Source: Pseudomonadota bacterium (GTDB lineage: Bacteria; Pseudomonadota; Alphaproteobacteria; Acetobacterales; Acetobacteraceae). Taken from it: a stretch of 49,483 bases of DNA. Each line of letters opens with the position of its first letter. Positions within the stretch are counted from its first letter, which is position 1. The notes beneath the pieces are model-generated. The model ran no database searches, had not been told where the DNA came from, and was given only the letters and a program-made list of their open reading frames with translations. The stretch spans positions 1 to 49,483 of the forward strand of contig JABBOH010000014.1 of assembly GCA_019351895.1 (NCBI GenBank), written 5' to 3'. This document shows positions 34,864-48,058 of this stretch, in pieces. Made by a program: the position numbers and the translations under genes.

Positions 34864-36303
34864 ATGACCGAGCGCATGTTGAAGTTCGTGCACACGCCGC
34901 AGCAGATTCCGCAGAAGCGGGCCGTCGATCTGCGCCGCCAGGATTTCGACGAGATCTACAACCGCTTCGATCCCGCTCGCGCCTCGGAACAGGCGAGCCG
35001 TTGCAGCCAGTGCGGCGTGCCCTTCTGCTCGGTGCACTGCCCGCTTGGAAACCATATTCCCGACTGGCTCAGGCTGACCGCCGAGGGCCGGCTAGAGGAG
35101 GCCTACGAGGTCTCCTCCATGACCAACAGCTTTCCCGAGATCTGTGGCCGCATCTGCCCGCAGGACCGGCTCTGCGAGGGCAACTGCGTCATCGAGAAGG
35201 GCTTCGACAGCGTCACCATCGGCGCGGTCGAGCGTTATATCACCGACACCGCCTTCGAGCGCGGCTGGGTCAAGCCGGTGCAGCCGAGCCATGAACGGCC
35301 GGAATCCATCGGCATCATCGGCGCCGGACCGGGCGGCCTCGCCGCCGCCGAGCGCCTGCGCCGCCACGGCTATCAGGTCCATGTCTATGACCGCTACGAC
35401 CGCCCGGGCGGGCTGATGATCTACGGCATCCCTGGCTTCAAGCTGGAGAAGGACATCGTCATCCGGCGCTGGCGCTACCTCGAGGAATGCGGCGTCCAGT
35501 TCCACCTCGATACCGCGATCGGCAGCGGGGGCATGTCCTTCGCGGAGCTTCGCCAGAAGCATGCCGCCGTTCTGATCGCAACCGGCGTCTACAAGGCGCG
35601 CGACATCGGCGGCCCGGGTTCGGGGCTCGCCGGGATCGTGCCGGCGCTCGACTACCTCACCGCCTCCAACCGTCGCGGCCTCGACGAGGTCGTGCCCGAT
35701 TTCGACTCAGGGCTGCTGAACGCCGACGGCAAGCGCGTCGTCGTCATCGGCGGCGGCGACACCGCCATGGATTGCGTGCGCACCGCCGTTCGTCAGGGCG
35801 CCACCTCGGTGCAGTGCCTCTATCGCCGCGACCGCGCCAACATGCCGGGCTCGCTGCGCGAGGTGAAGAACGCCGAGGAGGAGGGCGTGCAGTTCGTCTG
35901 GCTCTCCGCGCCCGAGGCCTTCCTCGGTGACGACCACGTCACGGGCGTGCGTGCGGTGCGGATGCATCTCGGCCTGCCCGATACCTCCGGCCGCCAGTCG
36001 GTCGAGCCCGTGGCGGGCAGCCATTTCACCGTCGAGGCCGATCTCGTCATCAAGGCGCTGGGCTTCGACCCCGAGGACATGCCGCGCATGTTCGGCGAGA
36101 AGGGGCTGGAGGTCAGCCGCTGGGGGACGCTGAAGGTCAACCACCGCAGCTTCATGACTTCGGTTCCGGGCGTCTTCGCGGCGGGCGACATCGTGCGCGG
36201 CGCCAGCCTCGTCGTCTGGGCCATCAAGGACGGGCAGGATGTGGCGGCGCAGATGCACGACTACATCCGCGCGCCCGCGGCTGTCGCGGTCGCCGCGGAA
36301 TGA
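34864..36303 (+). CDS. gltD: Glutamate synthase (NADPH) small subunit
   Basis: Delivers electrons from NADPH to the large subunit GltB, which makes glutamate from glutamine and 2-oxoglutarate in ammonia assimilation. The 479-residue protein has the N-terminal 4Fe-4S cysteines (CSQCGVPFCSVHCPLGNHIPDW and CGRICPQDRLCEGNCV), the FAD motif GIIGAGPGGLAAAERL, GGLMIYGIPGFKLEKDIV, the NADPH motif VVIGGGDTAMDC and the C-terminal FAD contact GVFAAGDIVRGASLVVWAI. ATG 34864 has a strong AGGAGGAG; the frame is open further upstream without conservation. The next gene overlaps its stop by four bases. It lies 661 bp before gltB, in the reverse of the common gltBD order. Confidence 0.97.
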   Translation: MTERMLKFVHTPQQIPQKRAVDLRRQDFDEIYNRFDPARASEQASRCSQCGVPFCSVHCPLGNHIPDWLRLTAEGRLEEAYEVSSMTNSFPEICGRICPQDRLCEGNCVIEKGFDSVTIGAVERYITDTAFERGWVKPVQPSHERPESIGIIGAGPGGLAAAERLRRHGYQVHVYDRYDRPGGLMIYGIPGFKLEKDIVIRRWRYLEECGVQFHLDTAIGSGGMSFAELRQKHAAVLIATGVYKARDIGGPGSGLAGIVPALDYLTASNRRGLDEVVPDFDSGLLNADGKRVVVIGGGDTAMDCVRTAVRQGATSVQCLYRRDRANMPGSLREVKNAEEEGVQFVWLSAPEAFLGDDHVTGVRAVRMHLGLPDTSGRQSVEPVAGSHFTVEADLVIKALGFDPEDMPRMFGEKGLEVSRWGTLKVNHRSFMTSVPGVFAAGDIVRGASLVVWAIKDGQDVAAQMHDYIRAPAAVAVAAE

Positions 36304-36830
36304 GCGGCCAGCTTCGGAAGGCGGCGCTGGGTCTCGTGATCGCCACGGGCGTGCCTGCCGGTGTCTGCTGGGGCTCGGGCATCGCCCGCGCCGATGACGC
36401 CGCGCTCTCCGCCGACCAGATGGCGCTTGCCACCCAGGTCGTCGAAGCGATCGGCATCCGGCAGGTCGCGGATGCGGCCCTGGGCGGCCTGCGCATCGTG
36501 CTGGTCGATAGCCTCGCCGCGCGCAACAAGCAGCCGCCGGAGAAGGTGGAGGGCATCGTCGACGACATTCTGGTGCCCGATCTGAAAGCTCTGGAGCCGC
36601 AGTTCATCGCGTCCGTCGCGGCCAATTACGGCCATGTCTTCACGACGCCCGAGATGGAGCAGATTCTCGCCTTCTATCAGACGCCCGTCGGCATGAAGCT
36701 GCAGGCGGCGACGCCCGGCCTGACGCAGCAGATGGTGGCGGAGGGGCATGCCTGGATCGAACAGGCGGCGACGCAGGTTCTGCAGGCTGACGCCGATAAA
36801 TTGAGCGCGCAAGGGCTGAGCACGCAGTAG
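36300..36830 (+). CDS. DUF2059-family secreted protein
   Basis: Predicted exported protein of 176 residues with no known activity. The first 32 residues look like a signal peptide (LRKAALGLVIATGVPAGVCWG, cleavage likely near ARA-DD). The DUF2059 core is recognisable in the second half: IASVAANYGHVFTTPEMEQILAFYQTPVGMKLQAATPGLTQQMV. It starts with ATGA overlapping the gltD stop, so it is co-translated with gltD, and it separates gltD from gltB. A periplasmic protein inside the glutamate synthase operon has no obvious reason. Its stop codon lies in the first copy of a degenerate repeat. Confidence 0.85.
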   Translation: MSGQLRKAALGLVIATGVPAGVCWGSGIARADDAALSADQMALATQVVEAIGIRQVADAALGGLRIVLVDSLAARNKQPPEKVEGIVDDILVPDLKALEPQFIASVAANYGHVFTTPEMEQILAFYQTPVGMKLQAATPGLTQQMVAEGHAWIEQAATQVLQADADKLSAQGLSTQ

Positions 36831-36903
36831 CGATCCTCGTGCGCCGCGGCACGGCGGGGCATGCAGTGGGGACTGAGTAAGCAGTAGGGCTGGGCACGCA
36901 GCG
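36813..36903 (+). repeat. Degenerate tandem repeat between DUF2059 and gltB
   Basis: Four imperfect copies of a GGGCTGAGCACGCAGTAG-like unit: 36813-36830 (containing the DUF2059 stop), about 36856-36871, 36871-36888 and 36887-36903. A small hairpin CGTGC...GCACG (36838-36853) lies between the first two. The copies have diverged by several bases, so this is older than the exact repeats elsewhere in the window. Confidence 0.6.
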
Positions 36904-36965
36904 ACTAAAATGCCGCCTTCGCGCGGACCGCGGCGGCCTCTGCCGCACGACCAGGGAGAAACGCC

Positions 36966-41524
<4,559 letters not shown>

Positions 41525-41547
41525 GGGGCCCCGCCTTGGCGGACGAC

Positions 41548-42723
41548 ATGTCCGATCCCGGCCTCTCGGGTTCGGGTGGCGCCTGGGCGAGCGGCCAGGG
41601 CAGCGGCACAGGCAGCGGGCCGCCCGCTCCCCACAAGCCGGACCCCACCCGGCTGATGATGCTCATGCTGTTCATCGGCGGCCTCGCCCTCTGCTCTCTC
41701 TGGGTGCTGCGGCCGTTCCTGCCGGCGACGATCTGGGCAACGACCATCGTCGTCGCCACCTGGCCGCTCCTGCTGCGGCTGCAGAGGCTGGTGGGCGGTA
41801 GCCGGGGCCTCGCGGTTGCCCTGATGACGCTGATCGTCGTGGTGCTGTTCGTCGTGCCGTTCTGGCTCGCGGTGACCACCATCCTCAGCCATATCGACAG
41901 TCTCATCGGGCTGGTGAAGGCGGCGGTCGGACTGCGCGTGCCCCCGGTGCCGCGCTGGGTTGCCGACCTGCCGCTGGTCGGCGCCAAGGCCGCCGAGTTC
42001 TGGGGCAAGTTCCAGAACCAGGGCATCGGCACGGCGCTGCCGCATACGACGCCCTATGCCGGGGCAATCGCCCAGTGGTTCCTTGCCTCCATCGGCAACT
42101 TCGGCCGGTTACTGCTGCAGTTTCTGCTGACGACGGCGATCGTCGCCATCATGAGCACGCATGGCGAAGCCGGCGCGGACATCGCCAGTCGCTTCGGCCA
42201 TCGGCTGGCGGGGGATCGCGGCCAGCAGATGGTGGTGCTGGCGGGGCGCGCCATCCGCGCGGTCGCCCTCGGCGTGATGCTGACCTCGCTCGCCGACGCG
42301 GTCGTGGGCGGCATCGGGCTCGCGCTCGCGGGCGTGCCGCTGGCCCCGGTGCTGACGGCGGTCATGTTCATCTGCTGCGTCGCCCAGGCGGGGCCGGGGA
42401 TCGTCCTGATCCCGGCGGTGATCTGGATGTATGTCTCCGGACGCTACCTCATGGGCACGGTGCTGCTGTTGGTGACGGTGGCCGCGATCCTTATCGACAA
42501 TCTGCTGCGGCCCCTGCTGATCCGCAAAGAGGCGAACCTGCCGATGCTGCTCGTGCTCGTGGGGGTTCTGGGCGGGCTGGCGGCCTTCGGGCTGATCGGG
42601 CTGTTCATCGGCCCCGCCGTGCTCGCGGTGAGCTATACGCTGTTCCGCGCCTGGATCGCCGAGGACGAGACGCCGGTCCCGCCGGCCACGGTGATGATGA
42701 GGCAGGGCGCGGCGTCAGACTGA
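41548..42723 (+). CDS. AI-2E-family (PerM/TqsA-like) membrane transporter
   Basis: Predicted inner-membrane permease of 391 residues in the AI-2E exporter family (UPF0118), whose members export autoinducer-2 or exchange Na+/H+; the substrate cannot be told here. A Gly/Ser/Pro-rich cytoplasmic leader of about 30 residues comes first, then two to three helices (LMMLMLFIGGLALCSLWVLRPFLPATIWA), a large soluble loop, and a C-terminal group of helices with LPMLLVLVGVLGGLAAFGLIGLFIGPAVLAV, the family's hallmark. It starts 23 bases after gltB (ATG 41548; TTG 41536 possible) and is probably in the same transcript. It overlaps the convergent YidB-like gene by 9 bp. Confidence 0.88.
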   Translation: MSDPGLSGSGGAWASGQGSGTGSGPPAPHKPDPTRLMMLMLFIGGLALCSLWVLRPFLPATIWATTIVVATWPLLLRLQRLVGGSRGLAVALMTLIVVVLFVVPFWLAVTTILSHIDSLIGLVKAAVGLRVPPVPRWVADLPLVGAKAAEFWGKFQNQGIGTALPHTTPYAGAIAQWFLASIGNFGRLLLQFLLTTAIVAIMSTHGEAGADIASRFGHRLAGDRGQQMVVLAGRAIRAVALGVMLTSLADAVVGGIGLALAGVPLAPVLTAVMFICCVAQAGPGIVLIPAVIWMYVSGRYLMGTVLLLVTVAAILIDNLLRPLLIRKEANLPMLLVLVGVLGGLAAFGLIGLFIGPAVLAVSYTLFRAWIAEDETPVPPATVMMRQGAASD

Positions 42724-43140
42724 GACTGTGCCTTCAGGAAGCTGCCCGTTGGGTGTCATGGCGTTGACGGCATTGGGGAGATGCTGCGCCAACTGCCCGA
42801 GGAAGTCATTCGGCTGCATCCCTGCCTGGTTCGCCATGGAATTCACCTGATCCTGGCCGAGCACGTTCTGCAGCTGCCCGGGAGAAACCGCTTGGTTGGG
42901 CCCATTGCCGACCCAGGATTGGGCGATATGACCGAGGCCCGCCTGCTCGAAGGCAGAGAGGATGCCAGCTAGGCCACCGCCGCCCACGCCCAAGCCCGAG
43001 CCCTGACCCTGTCCGGACGGAGATTGCTGAGCGCCCGCGCCTGCTTGGCCACCCAGCAGGTTCGTCAACACGCTACCCATCGGCGACGAGCCGCCGGAAC
43101 CCTGCATGAGGTCGCCGACAACAGATTCTAAAAGACCCAT
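42715..43140 (-). CDS. YidB-like (DUF937) protein
   Basis: Small protein of 141 residues in the YidB family, function unknown. It begins MGLLESVVGDLM, passes through a Gly/Gln/Ser-rich stretch (about 28-58), and has the conserved helical core GLAGILSAFEQAGLGHIAQSWVGNGPNQAVSPGQLQNVLG, VNSMANQAGMQPNDFLGQLAQHLPNAVNAMTPNGQLPEG. No signal peptide. ATG 43140 has AAGGAA upstream. It is convergent with the AI-2E-type permease and 130 bp downstream of the Kef-like transporter on the same strand, so it may have its own promoter. Confidence 0.9.
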   Translation of the reverse strand: MGLLESVVGDLMQGSGGSSPMGSVLTNLLGGQAGAGAQQSPSGQGQGSGLGVGGGGLAGILSAFEQAGLGHIAQSWVGNGPNQAVSPGQLQNVLGQDQVNSMANQAGMQPNDFLGQLAQHLPNAVNAMTPNGQLPEGTVSV

Positions 43141-43270
43141 AAGACGTTCCTTCCCAAAAGCTGATTTTCAACAGCCCGGTAGGTGGCGGTGGTGGGCGGG
43201 CGATACGAGCACCAAGCGGAACACGGTGCGCCCGGTCGCAGGTTTGTGTCCCAACCGCCACGACGCCCGC

Positions 43271-45139
43271 TCAATCGCCGTCCTCCAGCTCCTTCTCCTT
43301 CTGGATCGATGCGGTGTCCCAGCCTCGATCGGCGTCCGTCAGCCGAGCGCCCTCGCGCTCCGCCGTCATCAGCTTCTCGAAGGTCGCGGCACTCTGGCGG
43401 GAGGCGAGCACGAAGCCCGCGTCGTCGCCCCGCAGCGGACGCAGCTTCTCGAACAACCGCTTGTCCTGGCGGCGGAACAGCAACGCCGCACGGTGCGCCT
43501 GATGGGCGCGCAAGCCCAGCCGCTCCAGCGCCACCCGTCCCAGGGCGAGCGAGCCCTCGAAGGTCTCGCGCTCGACCGCGTCCGCGCCGTGATCCAACAG
43601 ATCGTAAGCGGCGCGGCGATCCCAGGCGCGGGCCAGCACGACGAGTTGCGGGAAGGCCTGTTTCGCCGCCTCGACGATCTCCAAAGCCTTTTCCCGGTCG
43701 TCGATCGCGACGACCAGCAGCTTGGCGCGCGCGGCGCCGGCCGCGTGCAGCAGGTCCAGCCGGGAGGCGTCGCCGTATTGCACCCGCTGGCCGAAGCGGC
43801 GCAGCAGCTCGATCTGGCTCGTACTGATGTCGAGAACCGAGGTGCGGAAGCCGTTCGCCCGGATCAGGCGGGCAGCGATCTGGCCGAAACGGCCATATCC
43901 GGCGACGATCACCTCCGGGTCGGCGTCGAAGTCGGACGTCTCGGGCACGGGTCCGTCCGTGCGGTCGGGGCCGGTCATCACCCGCTCATGCACCAGGAAG
44001 ACCAGGGGCGTGAGCACCATGGAGACGGCGACGACGGCGTTGAGCAGCCGACCCAGCGGCCCCGGCAGCACATGGGCGGTGATGACGAAGCCGGTGAGGA
44101 CGAAGGCGAATTCCCCGCCCTGACACAGTGACACGCCGACCATGCGGGCATCGGCGCGCGTCAGGTGGAAGGCGCGGCCCAGCCACGTCATCGCCTCGGC
44201 CTTGATCGCCATTAGCCCGACCGTCAGCCCGAGGACGATGAAGGGGTGGCGCACGACCAGCCCGAAATCGAGGCTCGCACCGACGGTGATGAAGAACAGG
44301 CCGAGGAGGATGCCGCGAAACGGCTCGATATCGGCTTCCAGCTCGCGGCGGAACTCGTTCTCGGCCAGCATGACGCCCGCGAGGAATGCGCCGAGCGCCG
44401 GGGAGACGCCGACGGCCGTCATCAGCGCCGTGACCGCGATCACCAGCAGCAGCGCGGTCGCGGTGAAGATCTCGCGCAGCCGCGCGGCGGCGATGAAGCG
44501 GAAGATGGGGCCGGTGAGGTAGCGGCCGCCCGCGATGATGACCGCGACCGCGGCCAGAACGGCCAGGGCATGCACCCAGCCGTGCAGCCCCCCCGCATGC
44601 GCGGCCGCGGTGGCGGCCGGGACAACCGCCAGCAGCGGCAGCAGCACCAGCAGGGGGATGACCGAGAGGTCCTGGAACAGCAGCACCCCGAAGGCGGCGG
44701 TGCCGACCGCGCCGCGCCGCAGCCCCTTCTCCTCCAGCGTCTGCAGCACGATGGCGGTGGAGGACATCGCGAGGATCGCCCCGCAGGCAAGTGCCTGTTG
44801 CCAGGGCAGGCCGAGCATGAACGCCGCGAGCGCGAGGCTGAGGCCGACCGCACCCACCTGCGCCGCACCAAGGCCGAAGATCGCGGCACGCATCGTCCAG
44901 AGCAGCGCAGGCCGCACCTCGAGCCCGATGAGGAACAGCAGGATGACGACGCCGAACTCCGCGAAGCCCATGACATCGGCCTGATTGCCGACGAGATGGA
45001 GCGCGAAGGGGCCGATGGCCGCGCCCGCGATGAGGTAGCCGAGCACAGACCCGAGGCCCGCCCGCTTGGCAATCGGCACGGCGATCACGCTCGCCGCGAG
45101 ATAGACCAGCGCCTGGATGAGAACCGTGTTGGTGTTCAT
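43271..45139 (-). CDS. KefB/KefC-type potassium/proton antiporter
   Basis: Monovalent cation:proton antiporter-2 protein, 622 residues, that in relatives releases K+ to acidify the cell and protect it from electrophiles under glutathione control. It has about 12-13 helices (GSVLGYLIAGAAIGPFAL, FGVVILLFLIGLEVRP, CGAILAMSSTAIVLQTLEEKG, VGVSLCQGGEFAFVLTGF). The central regulatory loop FEADIEPFRGILLGLFFITVGAS is present (here LEADIEPFR). A RCK/TrkA-N domain starts at VIVAGYGRFGQIAARLI (about 410) and a charged tail ends the protein. Its start overlaps the stop of the upstream ancillary oxidoreductase gene by four bases, which is the KefG-KefB arrangement. Confidence 0.93.
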   Translation of the reverse strand: MNTNTVLIQALVYLAASVIAVPIAKRAGLGSVLGYLIAGAAIGPFALHLVGNQADVMGFAEFGVVILLFLIGLEVRPALLWTMRAAIFGLGAAQVGAVGLSLALAAFMLGLPWQQALACGAILAMSSTAIVLQTLEEKGLRRGAVGTAAFGVLLFQDLSVIPLLVLLPLLAVVPAATAAAHAGGLHGWVHALAVLAAVAVIIAGGRYLTGPIFRFIAAARLREIFTATALLLVIAVTALMTAVGVSPALGAFLAGVMLAENEFRRELEADIEPFRGILLGLFFITVGASLDFGLVVRHPFIVLGLTVGLMAIKAEAMTWLGRAFHLTRADARMVGVSLCQGGEFAFVLTGFVITAHVLPGPLGRLLNAVVAVSMVLTPLVFLVHERVMTGPDRTDGPVPETSDFDADPEVIVAGYGRFGQIAARLIRANGFRTSVLDISTSQIELLRRFGQRVQYGDASRLDLLHAAGAARAKLLVVAIDDREKALEIVEAAKQAFPQLVVLARAWDRRAAYDLLDHGADAVERETFEGSLALGRVALERLGLRAHQAHRAALLFRRQDKRLFEKLRPLRGDDAGFVLASRQSAATFEKLMTAEREGARLTDADRGWDTASIQKEKELEDGD

Positions 45140-45774
45140 GGCCGTACCGCCGCGATCGCCTCGGCGAGCCGCGCCTCATACTCGGCCGCCGCCGCCTGCC
45201 GTTCCGCCTCGGTCATCTGGATCGAGCCGTGGACGATGAAGGGCTCGGCCCAGGTGAGGCCGCAGAGATGGGCGGTCGCCTCCAGCGGGCGCAGGAACTC
45301 CGTCATCGAGAACCGGTTCATGCCGCGCGGGTGGTAGTCGTCCACATCGCCGCCCGCGGTGACCGCGACCAGCATGGTCTTGCCGCGCAGCCGCTCGCCC
45401 TCCCGTCCATGGGCGAAGCCGTGCAGCCAGACCATGTCGAGCCATTCCTTGAGCAGAGAGGGCGTGGAGTACCAGTAGAGCGGGAACTGGAGGATGATCA
45501 GCCGGTGGTCGAGCAGGCGCTGCTGCTCGGCCTCCACGTCGATCAGGAAGTCGGCGTATTCCTCGTAGAGGTCGTGAAAGGTGACGTCGGGCCGGGCGCG
45601 CGCCACGTCCAGAAGCGCCGCATTCGCCCGGGACCGGTGCAGGGCCGGGTGGGCGAGCACCAGAAGTGCGCAGCGGGCGGGATCACGCGCGACCGGCGCC
45701 GTGACGGGCAGACGCACGGGATTGCGCCGCCTCTGCCGTTCGCGTTGGAATTTCCTGATGAAGCCGATGGCCAA
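45136..45774 (-). CDS. KefF/KefG-like NAD(P)H quinone oxidoreductase (Kef ancillary protein)
   Basis: Flavodoxin-fold protein needed in relatives for full activity of the Kef antiporter. It matches KefG along its length: ALLVLAHPALHRSRANAALL, VTFHDLYEEYADFLIDVEAEQQRLLDHRLIILQFPLYWYSTPSLLKEWLDMVWLHGFAHG, KTMLVAVTAGG and RGMNRFSMTEFLRPLEATAHLCGL. The start is unclear: TTG 45774 gives 212 residues with a basic leader (RKFQRERQRRRN) not found in KefG, while GTG 45717 would give 193 residues, closer to the family length of about 184. Both have imperfect ribosome sites. It is translationally coupled to the antiporter gene (ATGA overlap). Confidence 0.88.
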   Translation of the reverse strand: MAIGFIRKFQRERQRRRNPVRLPVTAPVARDPARCALLVLAHPALHRSRANAALLDVARARPDVTFHDLYEEYADFLIDVEAEQQRLLDHRLIILQFPLYWYSTPSLLKEWLDMVWLHGFAHGREGERLRGKTMLVAVTAGGDVDDYHPRGMNRFSMTEFLRPLEATAHLCGLTWAEPFIVHGSIQMTEAERQAAAAEYEARLAEAIAAVRP

Positions 45775-45865
45775 GCTGTTCCGCCTTTCGATATCGTTCC
45801 ACCTTAATGCCTTTCCCGGCGGCGCGGGTGAAGCTCGGACGGTGAGATCGGGCGAGGCGGCCGCG

Positions 45866-46444
45866 CTACAGAAAGACGAGCATGGCGAAGCCGCCCAGCA
45901 CGCCGACGGCGATCAGGCTCGTCACCAGCGTCAGCCACCGTTCAATGAAGTCGCGGGCGGCGGCGCCGAAGTAGTGCAGGATCGCCGCCAGCAGGAAGAA
46001 CCGGCCGCCGCGGGTGACGAGGCTTGCCGCCATGAACGCCCCGAAATTGAACCGCGCCGCGCCCGCCGCGATCGTCACCAGCTTGTAGGGGATCGGCGTC
46101 ACCCCCTTGATGAGGATGAGATAGACGCCGTAGCGCGCGAATTTCTCGTGAAAGGTCTGGAACGCCTGCTCCATATGGTAGGCGTGGATCAGCGGCAGCG
46201 CCAGACGGTCGAACACCGCGAAGCCGATGAGGTAGCCGAGCGCCCCGCCGGCGACACTCGCGAGCGTGCAGATCAGCGCGTAGAGCCAGACGCGCCGCGG
46301 CCGCGCTATGCCCATCGCCACCAGCAGCGCGTCGGGCGGGACCGGGAAAAAACTCGCCTCGGCGAAGGCGACGGCGGCAAGCCACCAAATCGCCCGGGGA
46401 TGCCCGGCCAGCGCGATCAAGCCGTCATAGAGGCGTCTCAGCAT
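45866..46444 (-). CDS. YqaA/DedA-like (SNARE-associated) inner-membrane protein
   Basis: Membrane protein of 192 residues in the VTT/SNARE-associated family, related to DedA and YqaA, which are thought to move lipids across the membrane or maintain membrane homeostasis. It has WWLAAVAFAEASFFPVPPDALLVAMG (the re-entrant loop with E and double Pro), SVAGGALGYLIGFAVFDRLALPL, KFARYGVYLILIKGVTPIPYKLVTIAAGAARFNFGAFMAASLVTRGGRFFLLAAILHYFG, matching the YqaA subgroup. ATG 46444 is the first Met before the conserved part. It is divergent from the small secreted protein, 109 bp apart. Confidence 0.9.
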   Translation of the reverse strand: MLRRLYDGLIALAGHPRAIWWLAAVAFAEASFFPVPPDALLVAMGIARPRRVWLYALICTLASVAGGALGYLIGFAVFDRLALPLIHAYHMEQAFQTFHEKFARYGVYLILIKGVTPIPYKLVTIAAGAARFNFGAFMAASLVTRGGRFFLLAAILHYFGAAARDFIERWLTLVTSLIAVGVLGGFAMLVFL

Positions 46445-46553
46445 CGGCCCGGGAACCCTCTCGGAGGAAGCTTGGGACTTGCCACGGCGGCGGCGGCGCT
46501 TCAATGGAGCGGTCGGATCGGATCTGCCGAGATGAACCGCCGCAAGGAACGCT

Positions 46554-47030
46554 ATGCCTCTACACCCCCTCCGCCGGCTTGCAACTACAGTTTTGGCGGG
46601 CGCTCTGCTTGCCGCCGTCGCCGTACCGCAGTCCGAGGCGGCGCAAAGTGCCCCGCCGCATGCCTGGCTGTTCGGCGCCTGGGCCGGCGGCATCCTTCCG
46701 GCCCCGCCCCACATGAGTCCGGCGGAATGTGAGGCGCGGGCGACCTTCGTGGTGACGCAGGATGTCGTCATTCACAGCACCCTGACGCATCCGGATGCCA
46801 TCGAGAATCTCATCGCCAGCGTGCGCGGAACGCCCGATGGCACGATCTTCCTGCTCTCGCCGAGCCAGACGAAGCCCGATGTGATCGCGGGTATCCCGCA
46901 GGATCTGGGCTTTGGCTGCCCGGACGCGAACGTGCTGCGGGTCGTGCGGGTGGGGCCGAACGAGATCCGGTTTCCGGACTGCACCGGCTTCCCGACCCCG
47001 CTCGTGCGCTGTCCGCCGCCGGGTCCCTGA
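46554..47030 (+). CDS. Small secreted protein of unknown function
   Basis: No function recognised. The 158-residue product starts with a signal peptide (LRRLATTVLAGALLAAVAVPQSEA, cleavage near residue 29) and continues with WLFGAWAGGILPAPPHMSPAECEARATFVVTQDVV. Three Cys residues after the signal (in AECEA, FGCPD and PDCTGF, with another in VRCPPP) could form disulfides in the periplasm. I recall similar short proteins with WLFGAW near the N-terminus in other alphaproteobacteria, always uncharacterised. ATG 46554 has AAGGAA at good distance. The short-chain dehydrogenase gene follows by 33 bp. Confidence 0.8.
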   Translation: MPLHPLRRLATTVLAGALLAAVAVPQSEAAQSAPPHAWLFGAWAGGILPAPPHMSPAECEARATFVVTQDVVIHSTLTHPDAIENLIASVRGTPDGTIFLLSPSQTKPDVIAGIPQDLGFGCPDANVLRVVRVGPNEIRFPDCTGFPTPLVRCPPPGP

Positions 47031-47063
47031 GGCCGTCCGGCCGGGAGAGAGAGGAGGTCCGCG

Positions 47064-48032
47064 ATGCCGCCACGCTCCCCGCTGACCGGCCGCGTCGTCA
47101 TCATCACCGGCGGCTCGTCGGGGCTCGGCCGCTGCACGGCGGCGCTTTTTGCGCGGGCGGGGTGGAGCGTCGGGCTGATCGCGCGCGGCGCCGCCGGTCT
47201 GGCGGCGGCAGCCGAGGACGTGCGGGCGGCGGGTGCGCGGGCGGCGGTCGCGGTCGCCGATGTCACCGACAGCGCGGCGCTCGCCGCCGCCGCCGCCGCG
47301 ATCGAGCAGGCGCTGGGGCCCATCGCGGTCTGGATCAACGCCGCGGGCAATGGCGTCTATGGCCGCTTCACCGAGGTGCCCGAGGACGAGTTCCGGCAGG
47401 TGACCGAGGTGACCTATCTCGGCACCGTCAACGGCGCGCGCGTCGCCTTGGCGCTGATGCGCCCGCGGAATCGCGGCACCATCGTGAATGTCTGCTCGGG
47501 CGTCGTCTTCCACGGGTTGCCGCTGATGACGTCCTATTCGGGCGCGAAGGCGGCGGTTCGCGCCTTCGGGCAGGCGCTCCGCATCGAACTTGCCTTCGAG
47601 CGCAGCGCGGTCCGCGTCAGCACGGTCTTTCCGCCCGCGGTGAACACGCCCTTCTTCAACCACGCGATCAGCCATATGGGCTGGCCGGCGCGGCCGGTGC
47701 CGCCGGTCTATCAGCCGGATGTCGTGGCGCGCGGCATCTATATGGCGGCGAGCACCGGGCGGCCCGAGATGACGATATCGGGCACCGTCGCCTGTTTCGC
47801 GCTGCTGAGCCGCATCGCGCCGGTCTGGACGGGTGCGGTGATCCGCCGCCTCGGCGTCGACGGCCATCTGGTGCGGGACGCCGCCGCCGATCACGGCGCG
47901 TCGCCGACGGTCTTTGCCCCGTCGGAGGCGGCATCGCCGGTCCACGGCGCATTCGGGCGTCGGGCGCGGCGCTGGAGCACGCAGATGGGGCTGAGGCGGT
48001 TGTACGGCCGCCTCGCGGGGCCCGGCAGCTAG
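47064..48032 (+). CDS. Short-chain dehydrogenase/reductase
   Basis: Classical NAD(P)-dependent SDR, 322 residues. It has TGGSSGLGRCTAALFARAG for the cofactor, a basic residue after beta-2 (LIARGAAG), INAAGNGVYG in place of NNAG, the catalytic Ser in NVCSGVVF and YSGAK for Tyr-x3-Lys. About 70 residues beyond the usual SDR length form a C-terminal extension with hydrophobic pieces (GTVACFALLSRIAPVWTGAVIRRLGVDGH), which may touch the membrane. Start is ATG 47064 with GAGGAGG. Likely co-transcribed with the secreted protein. Ala-rich stretches (AAAAAA near 75) reflect GC-rich codon use. Substrate unknown. Confidence 0.9.
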   Translation: MPPRSPLTGRVVIITGGSSGLGRCTAALFARAGWSVGLIARGAAGLAAAAEDVRAAGARAAVAVADVTDSAALAAAAAAIEQALGPIAVWINAAGNGVYGRFTEVPEDEFRQVTEVTYLGTVNGARVALALMRPRNRGTIVNVCSGVVFHGLPLMTSYSGAKAAVRAFGQALRIELAFERSAVRVSTVFPPAVNTPFFNHAISHMGWPARPVPPVYQPDVVARGIYMAASTGRPEMTISGTVACFALLSRIAPVWTGAVIRRLGVDGHLVRDAAADHGASPTVFAPSEAASPVHGAFGRRARRWSTQMGLRRLYGRLAGPGS

Positions 48033-48058
48033 GCGGCGGTTCTTCCCTCTCCCGAGCG

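Noticed and set aside
30092-36903. CRISPR-like arrays
   Set aside because: The repeats are directly adjacent, have no unique spacers, number only two to four copies and lie inside or between genes. No cas genes are present.
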